Below are positions 1-6,338 of a stretch of 6,353 nt of DNA, in pieces. A program made the translations under genes and the position numbers. The notes below the pieces were generated by a model, which had not been told where the DNA came from, ran no database searches, and saw only the letters and a program-made list of their open reading frames with translations. This DNA is from Syntrophales bacterium (lineage in GTDB: Bacteria > Desulfobacterota > Syntrophia > Syntrophales > UBA2210). How positions within the stretch are numbered: the first letter of the stretch is position 1; every line of letters starts with the position of its first letter. The stretch lies in assembly GCA_028715865.1 (NCBI GenBank), contig JAQUQY010000087.1, positions 1 to 6,353 of the forward strand. Direction: 5' to 3'.

Positions 1-1
1 A

Positions 2-1336
2 ATCAAGCCGCTCTATTACACCCGTCTTGGGCGGAAACTACTGGTCAGTTCGGAGATCAAAGGTCTTCTTGCTCATCCGGAAGTTATCCCCCATCTCGAT
101 TTAACCGCCCTTCGGGAAACCAGGGTATTCGGATATGTCATCTCGTCGGATCGGACTTTTTTCGAAAATATCCATCAGGTGCCGCCGGGGCATGTTCTCA
201 CCGTGGACGAACGAGGCGGGATACACACTTACTTTTTTGGAAAGATTCCCGCGGCAAGGTATATAAATGGCCGGCATGGACCAGACTATCATGATTTGGT
301 TCATGAAACCCGGAGATTGTTCCTTGGAACGGTTGACGCTATGTTCAACCATGGCAACATGGATAAGGGTATTTTTCTGTCCGGCGGGGTCGATTCATCG
401 ACCATCGCCCTGGCCGCATGCCTGCATAACGGGAAGAAGGTTCGGACCTTTACTTTGGCTGACAGCGATGACTCCCCGGATTTGCTTGCGGCGCGGCAAG
501 TGGCCGATGCTCTGAAAACAGAACATCATGAATTTAAGGTGACAAGCAGAGACTACTGGCAATGGCTGCCGGATTATGTGGCTCATTATGAGGGACTCAT
601 GGCAGGCGGAGTTTTCCATATCCAGGGTGGACTCGCGTTTCACCTCCTGTCGCGCTTCATCTCGCAGCGGGTCAAGGTGGCCTTCTCAGGCGAAGGGGCG
701 GATGAATTGTTCGGCGGCTATTACTGGATTTACACTCATCCCCTGGGATTCTCAGACCGAATCCGAAACAATTTAACAGCAATCCAAAATGATCCCTGCT
801 TATCTTCAGTCGTGAACGATCTTTTCCCGGAACCTGAAGACGAGGCCGTATACCGGAAAAACCTCTTTGACTTTCTGCTCCGCGGGGGGCTGGCCAATTA
901 CCACCTTCAGAGCGTTGACCGTTCCGCCGGCGCATTCGGGATGGAAATACGGCCCCTTTTTCTTCACGACAGCCTGTCGCAATGGGCCATGAATCTTCCC
1001 ATCGAATACAAGGTGCCGGATAAAACAACCACAAAAAAGATTCTTCGGGACGCCTTCCGGCCCGATTTCCAGAAACTCGGCCTTGAAATGGTTTTGACAA
1101 GGCAGAAAATAGGCATGCCATCCGCACTCTCGGTCATCGATCAGGAAGTAAGCGAAACGGTTGAAAGGACAATCACCGCCGAAGATCTTGCCGGGCATCC
1201 CTACGGTAACATTTTGGGATCAAAGATGAATCTGCTTTTGTTTGATCTTTTTGAGCATATCTTTTTTAAGGGATGGGATCATCATTCTGATGTACCGCCA
1301 CCCGATTCCTATCTGGCCCGGGTATGGCCGATATAA
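2..1336 (+). CDS. Asparagine synthase (glutamine-hydrolysing)-like amidotransferase, 5' end outside window
   Basis: The reading frame is open from the first base, so the start and the catalytic N-terminal Cys lie upstream; 444 residues are visible. Residues 1-62 are the end of the class II glutamine amidotransferase domain: IKPLYY at 1-6, SSEIKGLL at 16-23 and the VPPGH turn at 60-64. The ATP-pyrophosphatase synthetase domain follows, with the PPi loop SGGVDSS at 127-133 and SGEGADELFGG at 229-239. A later segment, VDRSAGAFGMEIRPLFLHD, corresponds to the conserved R-x-P-F-L-D region of AsnB but has LFLHD where PFLD is usual. The family transfers ammonia from glutamine to an ATP-activated carboxylate, classically aspartate, in the cytoplasm. 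Paralogues are common in O-antigen and exopolysaccharide loci, where they are thought to amidate sugar acids or modify precursors. The overlapping glycosyltransferase favours such a role here (inference). A GTG at 179 is internal and not the start. The domain call is firm; the substrate is unknown. Confidence 0.9.
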   Translation: MKPLYYTRLGRKLLVSSEIKGLLAHPEVIPHLDLTALRETRVFGYVISSDRTFFENIHQVPPGHVLTVDERGGIHTYFFGKIPAARYINGRHGPDYHDLVHETRRLFLGTVDAMFNHGNMDKGIFLSGGVDSSTIALAACLHNGKKVRTFTLADSDDSPDLLAARQVADALKTEHHEFKVTSRDYWQWLPDYVAHYEGLMAGGVFHIQGGLAFHLLSRFISQRVKVAFSGEGADELFGGYYWIYTHPLGFSDRIRNNLTAIQNDPCLSSVVNDLFPEPEDEAVYRKNLFDFLLRGGLANYHLQSVDRSAGAFGMEIRPLFLHDSLSQWAMNLPIEYKVPDKTTTKKILRDAFRPDFQKLGLEMVLTRQKIGMPSALSVIDQEVSETVERTITAEDLAGHPYGNILGSKMNLLLFDLFEHIFFKGWDHHSDVPPPDSYLARVWPI

Positions 1337-2490
1337 TTTACATCAGCAAGTATCCGCCTCTGGAAGGCGGTATTGCGTCAAAAACTTTTTGGCTCACCAA
1401 TGCCTTGGCCCGGTCAGGGCACAGCATTCATATCGTAACGGATGCAGCGGATGTTGATGCGCATCTGGCAATTCAGGATGGAGACTTATCCCCCGAAACA
1501 GCCGGCATACGGATTCACCGCGCGGATCAGGCCGTTCCCTGGCATATTCCGAACGACAAGCATCATTCAATTTCTCTTCTGGACAAAGCGCTCCAAGCCA
1601 CGACAGAGAATAAACCTGATCTCATCGTCGGCGGTTATCTGGTGCCCTACGGAATCATTGCATCCCTTGTCAGCCGGCTTACCGGTATCCCCTATGTCCT
1701 GATGCACGGCGGTTCGGACATTCAAAAGTTCCTGCTGAACACTGTATGGCCACAGGCGCTGCCCCAGGCGCTGGCTGGCGCCGACAGGATCATTACCGAT
1801 GTTGACAACCAGGACCATATCCGGCGGTATACCGGCAGGATCACGGTGCTGCCGCCATATGTTCCCGATCCTTCAGCCTTTACGAGATTGTCCCGTCATA
1901 AAAAAGATAAAATCAAGCTCGCATTGATCGGGAAGGCCAATTATCACTGGAACCATAAAGGCTGGCAGCGAATTGCAGATATATGGAAACAACTTAGTGA
2001 TGAATTCGAATTTATGGTTGTGAGTCAGGGAATCGGCTTGGAGGATTTTAAAAATTCCATTCCGGAAGAACTTGCCGGCAAAATTCAATGGCACGCATTT
2101 GTCCCACCATGGAAAATGCCGGACTTGCTACGCACCATCGATGGTTTTTTCTGGCTCAAGGATCTTTTACCCTTCCCCATGTTTTCAAACACCGTTTTGG
2201 AAGCATTGGCCTGTGGGACAAAGGTACTGACCGATTCACCGGATCTAGTAGAGGGATATCGAAGGCATGGAATTGATTTTGATAAGCATTTGATAGAAGT
2301 TATTCCCCTTTCTCTGTTAGGCAAGAGGACGTCCAATTCTATTATTGAAATAAATATTTTAAAACAGAAGGATGCTGATTATTGGGATTGCTCAGAGGCT
2401 TATGGCCAATACATCTCTTCCATCGAACGCGTATTTTTTGATGCTTTGAGCGATGCTCAACAACGATCATCATCATTTGTAATAGATTGA
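1324..2490 (+). CDS. Glycosyltransferase, GT4-like (GT-B fold)
   Basis: This 388-residue protein has the normal length for a single-domain GT-B glycosyltransferase, which moves a sugar from a nucleotide donor to a growing glycan at the cytoplasmic face. The N-terminal acceptor half opens with ISKYPPLEGGIASKTFWL (7-24), the usual glycine-rich loop after the first strand. It continues with KPDLIVGGYLVPYGI (97-111) and GIPYVLMHGGSD (121-132). The C-terminal donor half has the lysine-glycine element HKGW (211-214), WHAFVPP (256-262) and FSNTVLEALACGTKVL (287-302), the GT4 donor-site helix. Glu293 fits the second Glu of the E-x7-E motif, but the first Glu position is Pro285. The ATG lies 13 nt inside the end of the amidotransferase gene, so the two are probably co-translated. 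The last roughly 80 residues are richer in A+T codons and less conserved-looking. Donor and acceptor cannot be told from the sequence. Confidence 0.88.
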   Translation: MADIIYISKYPPLEGGIASKTFWLTNALARSGHSIHIVTDAADVDAHLAIQDGDLSPETAGIRIHRADQAVPWHIPNDKHHSISLLDKALQATTENKPDLIVGGYLVPYGIIASLVSRLTGIPYVLMHGGSDIQKFLLNTVWPQALPQALAGADRIITDVDNQDHIRRYTGRITVLPPYVPDPSAFTRLSRHKKDKIKLALIGKANYHWNHKGWQRIADIWKQLSDEFEFMVVSQGIGLEDFKNSIPEELAGKIQWHAFVPPWKMPDLLRTIDGFFWLKDLLPFPMFSNTVLEALACGTKVLTDSPDLVEGYRRHGIDFDKHLIEVIPLSLLGKRTSNSIIEINILKQKDADYWDCSEAYGQYISSIERVFFDALSDAQQRSSSFVID

Positions 2491-2515
2491 AAAAACCCGG
2501 ACCAGCCGAACATCG

Positions 2516-2524
2516 AAAGGAGGT
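2516..2524 (+). promoter_or_regulatory. Strong Shine-Dalgarno fixing the start at 2529
   Basis: AAAGGAGGT lies 4 nt before the ATG at 2529 and is almost a full anti-16S match. It decides the start: an in-frame ATG at 2487 would add 14 residues but overlaps the glycosyltransferase stop and has no comparable site. Such a strong site after a 38-nt gap suggests the small protein is made in quantity or that translation begins anew here. No terminator or convincing promoter is visible in the gap. Confidence 0.85.
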
Positions 2525-2528
2525 CATC

Positions 2529-2753
2529 ATGGCCAAGGAATACCTTGTAGTTCTGTTTCCGCATAAGCGGCGGGTAAAGATCAACAGTCAGTTCATGGGG
2601 CATACCAACACCAAGCTTGAACTTGAAGGCGGACGATATGAAGTCACCCTTGGCCCGCCGAAAAACTTCACCCCTGAATCCATTGAAATCGACCTGAAAA
2701 ACACTGCATCCCTCATGCCCATGACCGTTGAATTTGAGAGGCTGGAAGAATGA
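2529..2753 (+). CDS. Small beta-rich PEGA-like protein, coupled to the patatin gene
   Basis: This 74-residue hypothetical protein has no signal peptide, membrane segment or cysteine. Its core alternates hydrophobic and polar residues in strand fashion: VKINSQFMGHTNTKLELEGG, then RYEVTLGPPKNFTPESIEI. The spacing G-x-T-(x)n-L-x-L-x-x-G-x-Y-x-V-x-L resembles PEGA-type repeats (surface-layer or carbohydrate-associated beta domains), usually about 65-70 residues long. The resemblance is by eye, so the family assignment is tentative. The predicted protein is cytoplasmic, unlike most PEGA proteins, which are exported. Its TGA overlaps the ATG of the phospholipase in an ATGA junction, which implies translational coupling and a shared job. 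It could be a chaperone, inhibitor or partner of the lipoprotein (inference only). Confidence 0.8.
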   Translation: MAKEYLVVLFPHKRRVKINSQFMGHTNTKLELEGGRYEVTLGPPKNFTPESIEIDLKNTASLMPMTVEFERLEE

Positions 2754-4204
2754 GGAGGCTCCTGTTTCCGGCCATGATCGCGATCCTGCTCCTGGTCGCG
2801 GGGTGCGCTCACTACCAGGTCAACGAGCAGAGCAGGGAATTTGACCGTGAAACAGGATACAGGTTCGACGCCCTTGATCCGGGACCAGGCAACACCGATT
2901 CGTTGTTTGTCTGCCTCATGTTCTCCGGAGGCGGGACGAGGGCCTCAGCCCTGTCCTACGGAATCATGAAGGCTTTGAAAGAGACCGCCATTATTGTCGA
3001 CGGGGAGGAAAAATCCCTTCTGGATGAGGTGGACTGCATCTCCTCGGTGTCCGGAGGATCATTTACAGCTGCTTATTACGGGCTGTTCAGGGAAAACCTG
3101 TTTCTGGATTTCAGGCCTGAATTTCTGGAGCGCAATATCCAGGGCATGCTTGCCGCCCGGCTGTTCAATCCGGGCAACTGGTTCAGGCTGGCCTCGCCCT
3201 ATTTCAGCCGTATTGATATGGCAGCGGAACTGTACAACCGGGAGATATTCAAAGATGCCCGGTTCAGCCAGCTGGAGCACAACGGGCGGCCATTGGTCAC
3301 CCTCAATGCCACCAATCTCGGCACTGAGAGGCGCTTCGAATTCACCCAGGAATACTTTGATGCCATGGGCTCGCGCCTGGATTCATACCCGGTGTCACGG
3401 GCCGTGGCTGCTTCATCGGCCTTTCCCTATCTTCTGACACCCATCAGCCTGAGGAACTATCCGGTTGCGCCGGGGTATACCGAGCCCTGGTGGTACATGG
3501 GGGCGCTTGAGCCTGAGGACTGGACTGCCAGGCGCTACAATGCCGCCAGAAACCTCGGTGTCTACCTGGACGAAGGCAACAAATACATCCATCTCATGGA
3601 CGGAGGCCTGTCAGACAATATTGGGGCCAGGGCTGTTCTGGATGCATATGACCGGGGATTTATCCGCACCCGGATCAACCAGGGCGCCATTGATAAGCTG
3701 GTTTTGATCGTGGTCAATGCCCGGACGAAAAGTGTGGACGCCATCAGCGCCGGGGAGAAGCCGCCCGGTTTCTTTACCGTGGCTGCAAAGACCGCCACTG
3801 TAGCCATGGACAATTACAGCTATGACAGCGTTGCCGGCCTGCGTGAGGAGCTTTATTCACGGGTCCAGTCCCAGAAGGACGAACAGGCCTGCATCGAACT
3901 CTTGTCCGGACATTGCCCGGACGCGCCCAGGCCTGTTGCTTTTGCCGCCGGGGTCGATCCTTACGTCATTGAGATTAATTTTGAGGCTGCGGCCCTTATT
4001 CCAGACGAAGACCCGCGCTACTACCTGGATCTGCCCACTTCATTCAAGCTGACTGCAGAACAGGTGGACAGGCTGGTCAACATCGGCCCCAAGCTTTTGA
4101 AGGCTTCCCCCCAATTCAAATGCCTGCTAAAGGTCTTGAACGCCGAAACCCAGGGCCTTCCCCGACCCGAAGACTGTCCAATCGGCTCCGGCATCTTCCC
4201 CTGA
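2750..4204 (+). CDS. Patatin-like phospholipase, predicted lipoprotein
   Basis: This 484-residue protein starts with a lipoprotein signal: Arg2-Arg3, a hydrophobic run at 4-17 and the lipobox V-A-G-C with Cys19 as the lipidation site. It is therefore expected to be membrane-anchored in the cell envelope, with Ala20 at +2 giving no retention signal and fitting the outer membrane in a Gram-negative. The patatin acyl-hydrolase domain follows. The oxyanion-hole loop is FSGGGTRASALSYG (58-71). The nucleophile elbow is SSVSGGS (98-104) with Ser101, so the usual G-x-S-x-G reads S-x-S-x-G. The catalytic Asp is Asp284 in DGGLSDNIG. The Ser-Asp dyad is complete, so it should be an active lipid acyl hydrolase. 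Substrate is unknown; membrane phospholipids or lysolipids are likely. The start is supported by GAGAGG at 2736-2741, 8 nt before the ATG, and by coupling to the preceding gene. The tail beyond about residue 320 has no motif I recognise and carries a few Cys. Confidence 0.92.
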   Translation: MRRLLFPAMIAILLLVAGCAHYQVNEQSREFDRETGYRFDALDPGPGNTDSLFVCLMFSGGGTRASALSYGIMKALKETAIIVDGEEKSLLDEVDCISSVSGGSFTAAYYGLFRENLFLDFRPEFLERNIQGMLAARLFNPGNWFRLASPYFSRIDMAAELYNREIFKDARFSQLEHNGRPLVTLNATNLGTERRFEFTQEYFDAMGSRLDSYPVSRAVAASSAFPYLLTPISLRNYPVAPGYTEPWWYMGALEPEDWTARRYNAARNLGVYLDEGNKYIHLMDGGLSDNIGARAVLDAYDRGFIRTRINQGAIDKLVLIVVNARTKSVDAISAGEKPPGFFTVAAKTATVAMDNYSYDSVAGLREELYSRVQSQKDEQACIELLSGHCPDAPRPVAFAAGVDPYVIEINFEAAALIPDEDPRYYLDLPTSFKLTAEQVDRLVNIGPKLLKASPQFKCLLKVLNAETQGLPRPEDCPIGSGIFP

Positions 4205-4213
4205 TTTAGCACC

Positions 4214-4261
4214 TTTGCGCCACGAGCGGCAAATCGGGGTCTCACCAAAGAAGGGTGGTGA
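4214..4261 (+). repeat. Two adjacent hairpins after the patatin stop
   Basis: The first hairpin (4214-4233) pairs TTTGCGC with GCGGCAAA as 7 bp with one bulged G and a 5-nt loop. The second (4242-4261) pairs TCACCA with TGGTGA, a perfect 6-bp stem with an 8-nt loop. They begin 10 nt after the stop codon. Neither is followed by a T run, so they are not good intrinsic terminators. They could mark a Rho-dependent end or protect the 3' end of the mRNA. Stems this short also occur by chance. Confidence 0.3.
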
Positions 4262-4428
4262 TATTAAAGCGAAAAGAAAAAGCTTTTGGCTGAATATACT
4301 CCTTAAGACAGACTTTTCAGCGAATTGCCTTTTGAAGGCATGGCTCAATTTCTGGGTATGTTTGTGATGGATGCAATGAACGACAGAAAGATCTGCCGGC
4401 ACGACCATCGACATTGTGAGGCGACAGG

Positions 4429-4527
4429 ATGATCTGGCTTTTCATAGCGATAATTGCGGCGGTGATCATCTTGGTCCACTCTTGGGATGTGGAAAATATT
4501 GAGGGAAGGAGTACGCCCTTAAGGTAG
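4429..4527 (+). CDS. Possible 32-residue single-pass membrane protein
   Basis: An ATG preceded by GAGG at 4418-4421 with a 7-nt spacer opens a 32-residue frame. Residues 2-16 (IWLFIAIIAAVIILV) form one uninterrupted hydrophobic segment long enough for a short membrane helix. A polar tail with Asp, Glu and Arg residues follows, ending at TAG. An in-frame TGA at 4417 rules out a longer gene in this frame without frameshift. The size and layout match bacterial small membrane proteins and some type I toxin peptides, but I recognise no family. It may instead be a fragment of a degraded membrane gene or a chance ORF. It sits about 160 nt upstream of the preferred methyltransferase start. Confidence 0.28.
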   Translation: MIWLFIAIIAAVIILVHSWDVENIEGRSTPLR

Positions 4528-4674
4528 TAATTATCCGGCTTGAAGAAGAGTTCGAGGGAAAATGACAAAGGCGCAAATCAATAATTCAGGATGCGCTTAT
4601 TCAGTGCTGACAAAAGAGATGAAAATTTCTTCCAAAATGGTAGAATCCAGCAAACTCTGAAAAGATTCCGCAGT

Positions 4675-4679
4675 AGAGG
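4675..4679 (+). promoter_or_regulatory. Shine-Dalgarno favouring methyltransferase start at 4690
   Basis: AGAGG lies 10 nt before the ATG at 4690. The other in-frame ATG, at 4591, has only an AGG directly touching it, with no usable spacing, and an in-frame TAA at 4582 closes the frame above it. The 33 residues between the two starts show no conserved methyltransferase motif, so 4690 is preferred, not proven. Confidence 0.5.
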
Positions 4680-4689
4680 CATACTCGCC

Positions 4690-5952
4690 ATGTATAGACA
4701 TGAAAATACAATAGATATCGACAAGTCTTCAATTTTAAGAGACGACGAGGCAACTTACCATTCTCGATGTTCCGGTGAATTGCTGCAAAGTCAGAAACGC
4801 TATCGCCTGATAGATCTTTTCTGTGGTGCAGGAGGCATGTCGTTACGATTTTCAGAAGATTTCGGGCAACCGTTCCAATCTGTCTGGGCAAATGACTTTA
4901 ATCAATTTTGCGGCGAGACATACAATGAAAATTTCGGTCCTCATTGTGTCGTCGGAGACATTGTCGAAATACTTGAAAAAGGGGAAATCGAGATACCAAA
5001 AGCTGATGTTGTGATTGGTGGCCCACCCTGCCAAGGCTTCAGCCTCTTAAATAAAAATCGCGAAAATGATCCTCGCAAGGAATTGTGGCGGCCATATTTG
5101 GAAGTTGTTGAACGGACCGGGGCCTCAATTTTTGTCATGGAAAATGTCCCCCAGTTGCTTGGTACTTTCGAACATGGCGAAATAGTGGGAGCAGCAAGGG
5201 CGCTCGGTTTCCGAGTATGGCAGGACAAGTTAATCGCTGCGGATTATGGGGTTCCTCAAACTCGAACCAGAGCTTTCATAATCGGTTGTAAATTCGCTGA
5301 TCCGTCTGTGTTGTTTCCTCCTCGGAAAACCCATTTTAATCCCAATGGGAACGGCAAGTCATTAACACTTCCTTTCAATGAGGATGAATATCTGTTAACA
5401 CCGCCGAAGTGGAAAACCGTAAGAGACGCTATTGCAGATTTACCTGTGCCCGAAGGGACGGAAATAAGAGATGTCCCCCCTCCATTGGATTTGCATTTTG
5501 GAAGAACCCCAACCGAATTAAGCCGTCAAAGATATCGGGCAATTCCGCGGGAAGGAATGAACCGATTCGATCTCCAGAGAATTGCGCCGGAGTTGACCCC
5601 TGAATGCTGGATTAGAAAACAATCAGGAGGAACAGACCTGTTTGGCAGACTTTGGTGGGACAAGCCGTCTGTAACGATACGAACAGAATTTTTCAAACCT
5701 GAAAAGGGACGTTATTTGCATCCGGAGCAACATAGGCCGATAACACATCGGGAAGCGGCAAGATTTCAAAGTTTTCCTGATAGCTTCAAGTTTTTGGGTA
5801 CCAAGATAGAGATCGCCAAACAAATCGGCAATGCCGTGCCGCCTTTGCTTGCCGCACGGGTGGCTGATGTTGTGAGATTACTACTTGATCAAAAGTATAG
5901 CCGATGGACGTCTTCCCTAGAGAAAAACGAAGTCAAATTATGTCGCGCGTAG
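4690..5952 (+). CDS. dcm: C5-cytosine DNA methyltransferase (Dcm family)
   Basis: From the 4690 start this is a 420-residue enzyme; from 4591 it would be 453. It methylates the C5 of cytosine within a specific DNA site using S-adenosylmethionine. All diagnostic motifs are present in order (420-residue numbering): motif I DLFCGAGGMS (42-51), motif II WANDF (66-70), motif IV GGPPCQGFS with catalytic Cys114, motif VI ENVP (151-154), motif VIII QTRTR (190-194), the target-recognition region roughly 200-345, motif IX HREAARFQSFPD (353-364) and motif X QIGNAVPPLLAARVADVV (378-395). Nothing essential is missing, so it should be active. The recognition sequence cannot be read from the protein by eye. 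The gene overlaps vsr by 49 nt, the classical dcm-vsr arrangement. Its composition is more A+T-rich than the patatin pair, fitting transfer as part of a defence module. No controller (C) protein gene is visible upstream. Confidence 0.93.
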   Translation: MYRHENTIDIDKSSILRDDEATYHSRCSGELLQSQKRYRLIDLFCGAGGMSLRFSEDFGQPFQSVWANDFNQFCGETYNENFGPHCVVGDIVEILEKGEIEIPKADVVIGGPPCQGFSLLNKNRENDPRKELWRPYLEVVERTGASIFVMENVPQLLGTFEHGEIVGAARALGFRVWQDKLIAADYGVPQTRTRAFIIGCKFADPSVLFPPRKTHFNPNGNGKSLTLPFNEDEYLLTPPKWKTVRDAIADLPVPEGTEIRDVPPPLDLHFGRTPTELSRQRYRAIPREGMNRFDLQRIAPELTPECWIRKQSGGTDLFGRLWWDKPSVTIRTEFFKPEKGRYLHPEQHRPITHREAARFQSFPDSFKFLGTKIEIAKQIGNAVPPLLAARVADVVRLLLDQKYSRWTSSLEKNEVKLCRA

Positions 5953-6338
5953 GCGGCAAAAACACCAAGCCGGAAATAGCCGTCCGTTCCTTGCTTCACA
6001 ATTTGGGTTATAGATTCAGGCTCCACCGAAAAGACTTGCCCGGGAAGCCCGATATAACTTTGCCGAAGCATAAAGTAGTTATCTTTGTCCATGGTTGCTT
6101 TTGGCATGGTCATGCAGATTGTTCACGTTCTAAACGTCCTTCAACCAATGATGAATTCTGGCGGAAGAAGTTGGATAAGAATATTGAAAGAGACAAGGCA
6201 AACATTATTAGTCTAAAGCAATTAGGCTGGGATGTATTTACTGTTTGGACCTGTGAAGTAGCGGACACAAACAAACTAAAGTCTAAACTTCTTTCGCTTT
6301 TCGAAAGACGACAAAAGGATGCCGGTTATGAAGTCTGA
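5904..6338 (+). CDS. vsr: Very short patch repair endonuclease Vsr
   Basis: This 144-residue protein has the usual family size. Vsr nicks DNA 5' of the T in T:G mismatches that arise when 5-methylcytosine deaminates, starting short-patch repair, so it protects the sites made by the adjacent methyltransferase. Visible family elements are the N-terminal IMSRVGGKNTKPE (12-24), LPGKPDI with the metal-binding Asp50 (Asp51 in E. coli), and VIFVHGCFWHGH (59-70). The last carries the intercalating Phe66-Trp67 and active-site His68. FWRKKLDKNIERDK (85-98) and GWDVFTVWTCE (108-118) follow. Cys65, His70, Cys73 and Cys117 fit the structural zinc site. The start at 5904 gives the standard MDVF N-terminus; a later ATG at 5940 would cut conserved residues. 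No clear Shine-Dalgarno precedes it, so translation probably depends on coupling to the overlapping methyltransferase frame. The gene looks intact. Confidence 0.95.
   Translation: MDVFPREKRSQIMSRVGGKNTKPEIAVRSLLHNLGYRFRLHRKDLPGKPDITLPKHKVVIFVHGCFWHGHADCSRSKRPSTNDEFWRKKLDKNIERDKANIISLKQLGWDVFTVWTCEVADTNKLKSKLLSLFERRQKDAGYEV
6313..6319 (+). promoter_or_regulatory. Shine-Dalgarno for the gene starting at 6328
   Basis: AAAAGGA ends 8 nt before the ATG at 6328, inside the 3' end of vsr. It is a well-placed ribosome site and is the main reason to believe that ATG opens a real gene rather than being chance. Confidence 0.55.

Larger units (their letters stand above)
4205..4689. other. Intergenic region between the patatin pair and the methyltransferase operon
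   Basis: About 485 bases carry no clear conserved gene. In order they hold two hairpins (4214-4261), a 6-bp stem TGCCTT/AAGGCA with a 3-nt loop (4326-4340), and three tiny ORFs. The ORFs are at 4340-4432 (30 residues), 4429-4527 (32 residues, hydrophobic) and 4562-4660 (32 residues, with GAGGG 3 nt upstream). The first two overlap by ATGA. I find no tRNA, insertion-sequence ends, long direct repeats or confident -35/-10 promoter, though a methyltransferase promoter should lie here. Reverse-strand open frames over this stretch show no family features and look like chance. The region may be a junction scar or decayed gene remnant. Confidence 0.6.

Noticed and set aside
672..1198. Long reverse-strand open frames inside the amidotransferase gene
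   Set aside because: They lie wholly opposite a strongly supported synthetase domain, show no family motif and have no ribosome site of note; they are antisense shadows.
2487..2528. Earlier ATG at 2487 for the small PEGA-like protein
   Set aside because: It overlaps the glycosyltransferase stop and adds an unconserved-looking 14 residues, while the AAAGGAGGT at 2516-2524 is placed exactly for the ATG at 2529.
2994..3437. A 147-residue + strand frame inside the patatin gene
   Set aside because: It is Trp/Ser/Arg/Pro-rich out-of-frame translation of G+C-rich patatin coding sequence with no motif; the overlapping catalytic elements belong to the patatin frame.
4278..4340. AAAAGCTTTT palindrome and TGCCTT/AAGGCA hairpin as an intrinsic terminator
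   Set aside because: The palindrome is A/T-dominated with no loop and the hairpin lacks a following T run, so neither meets the pattern of a Rho-independent terminator.
4499..4530. Possible promoter TTGAGG ... TAGTAA upstream of the methyltransferase
   Set aside because: The spacer is 20 nt and both boxes are poor matches, so it falls below what I would annotate by eye.
4127..4568. Two reverse-strand frames (4127-4414 and 4317-4568) across the intergenic gap
   Set aside because: The first runs antisense into the patatin 3' end, neither has recognisable domains, and their composition looks random. They do not explain the gap.
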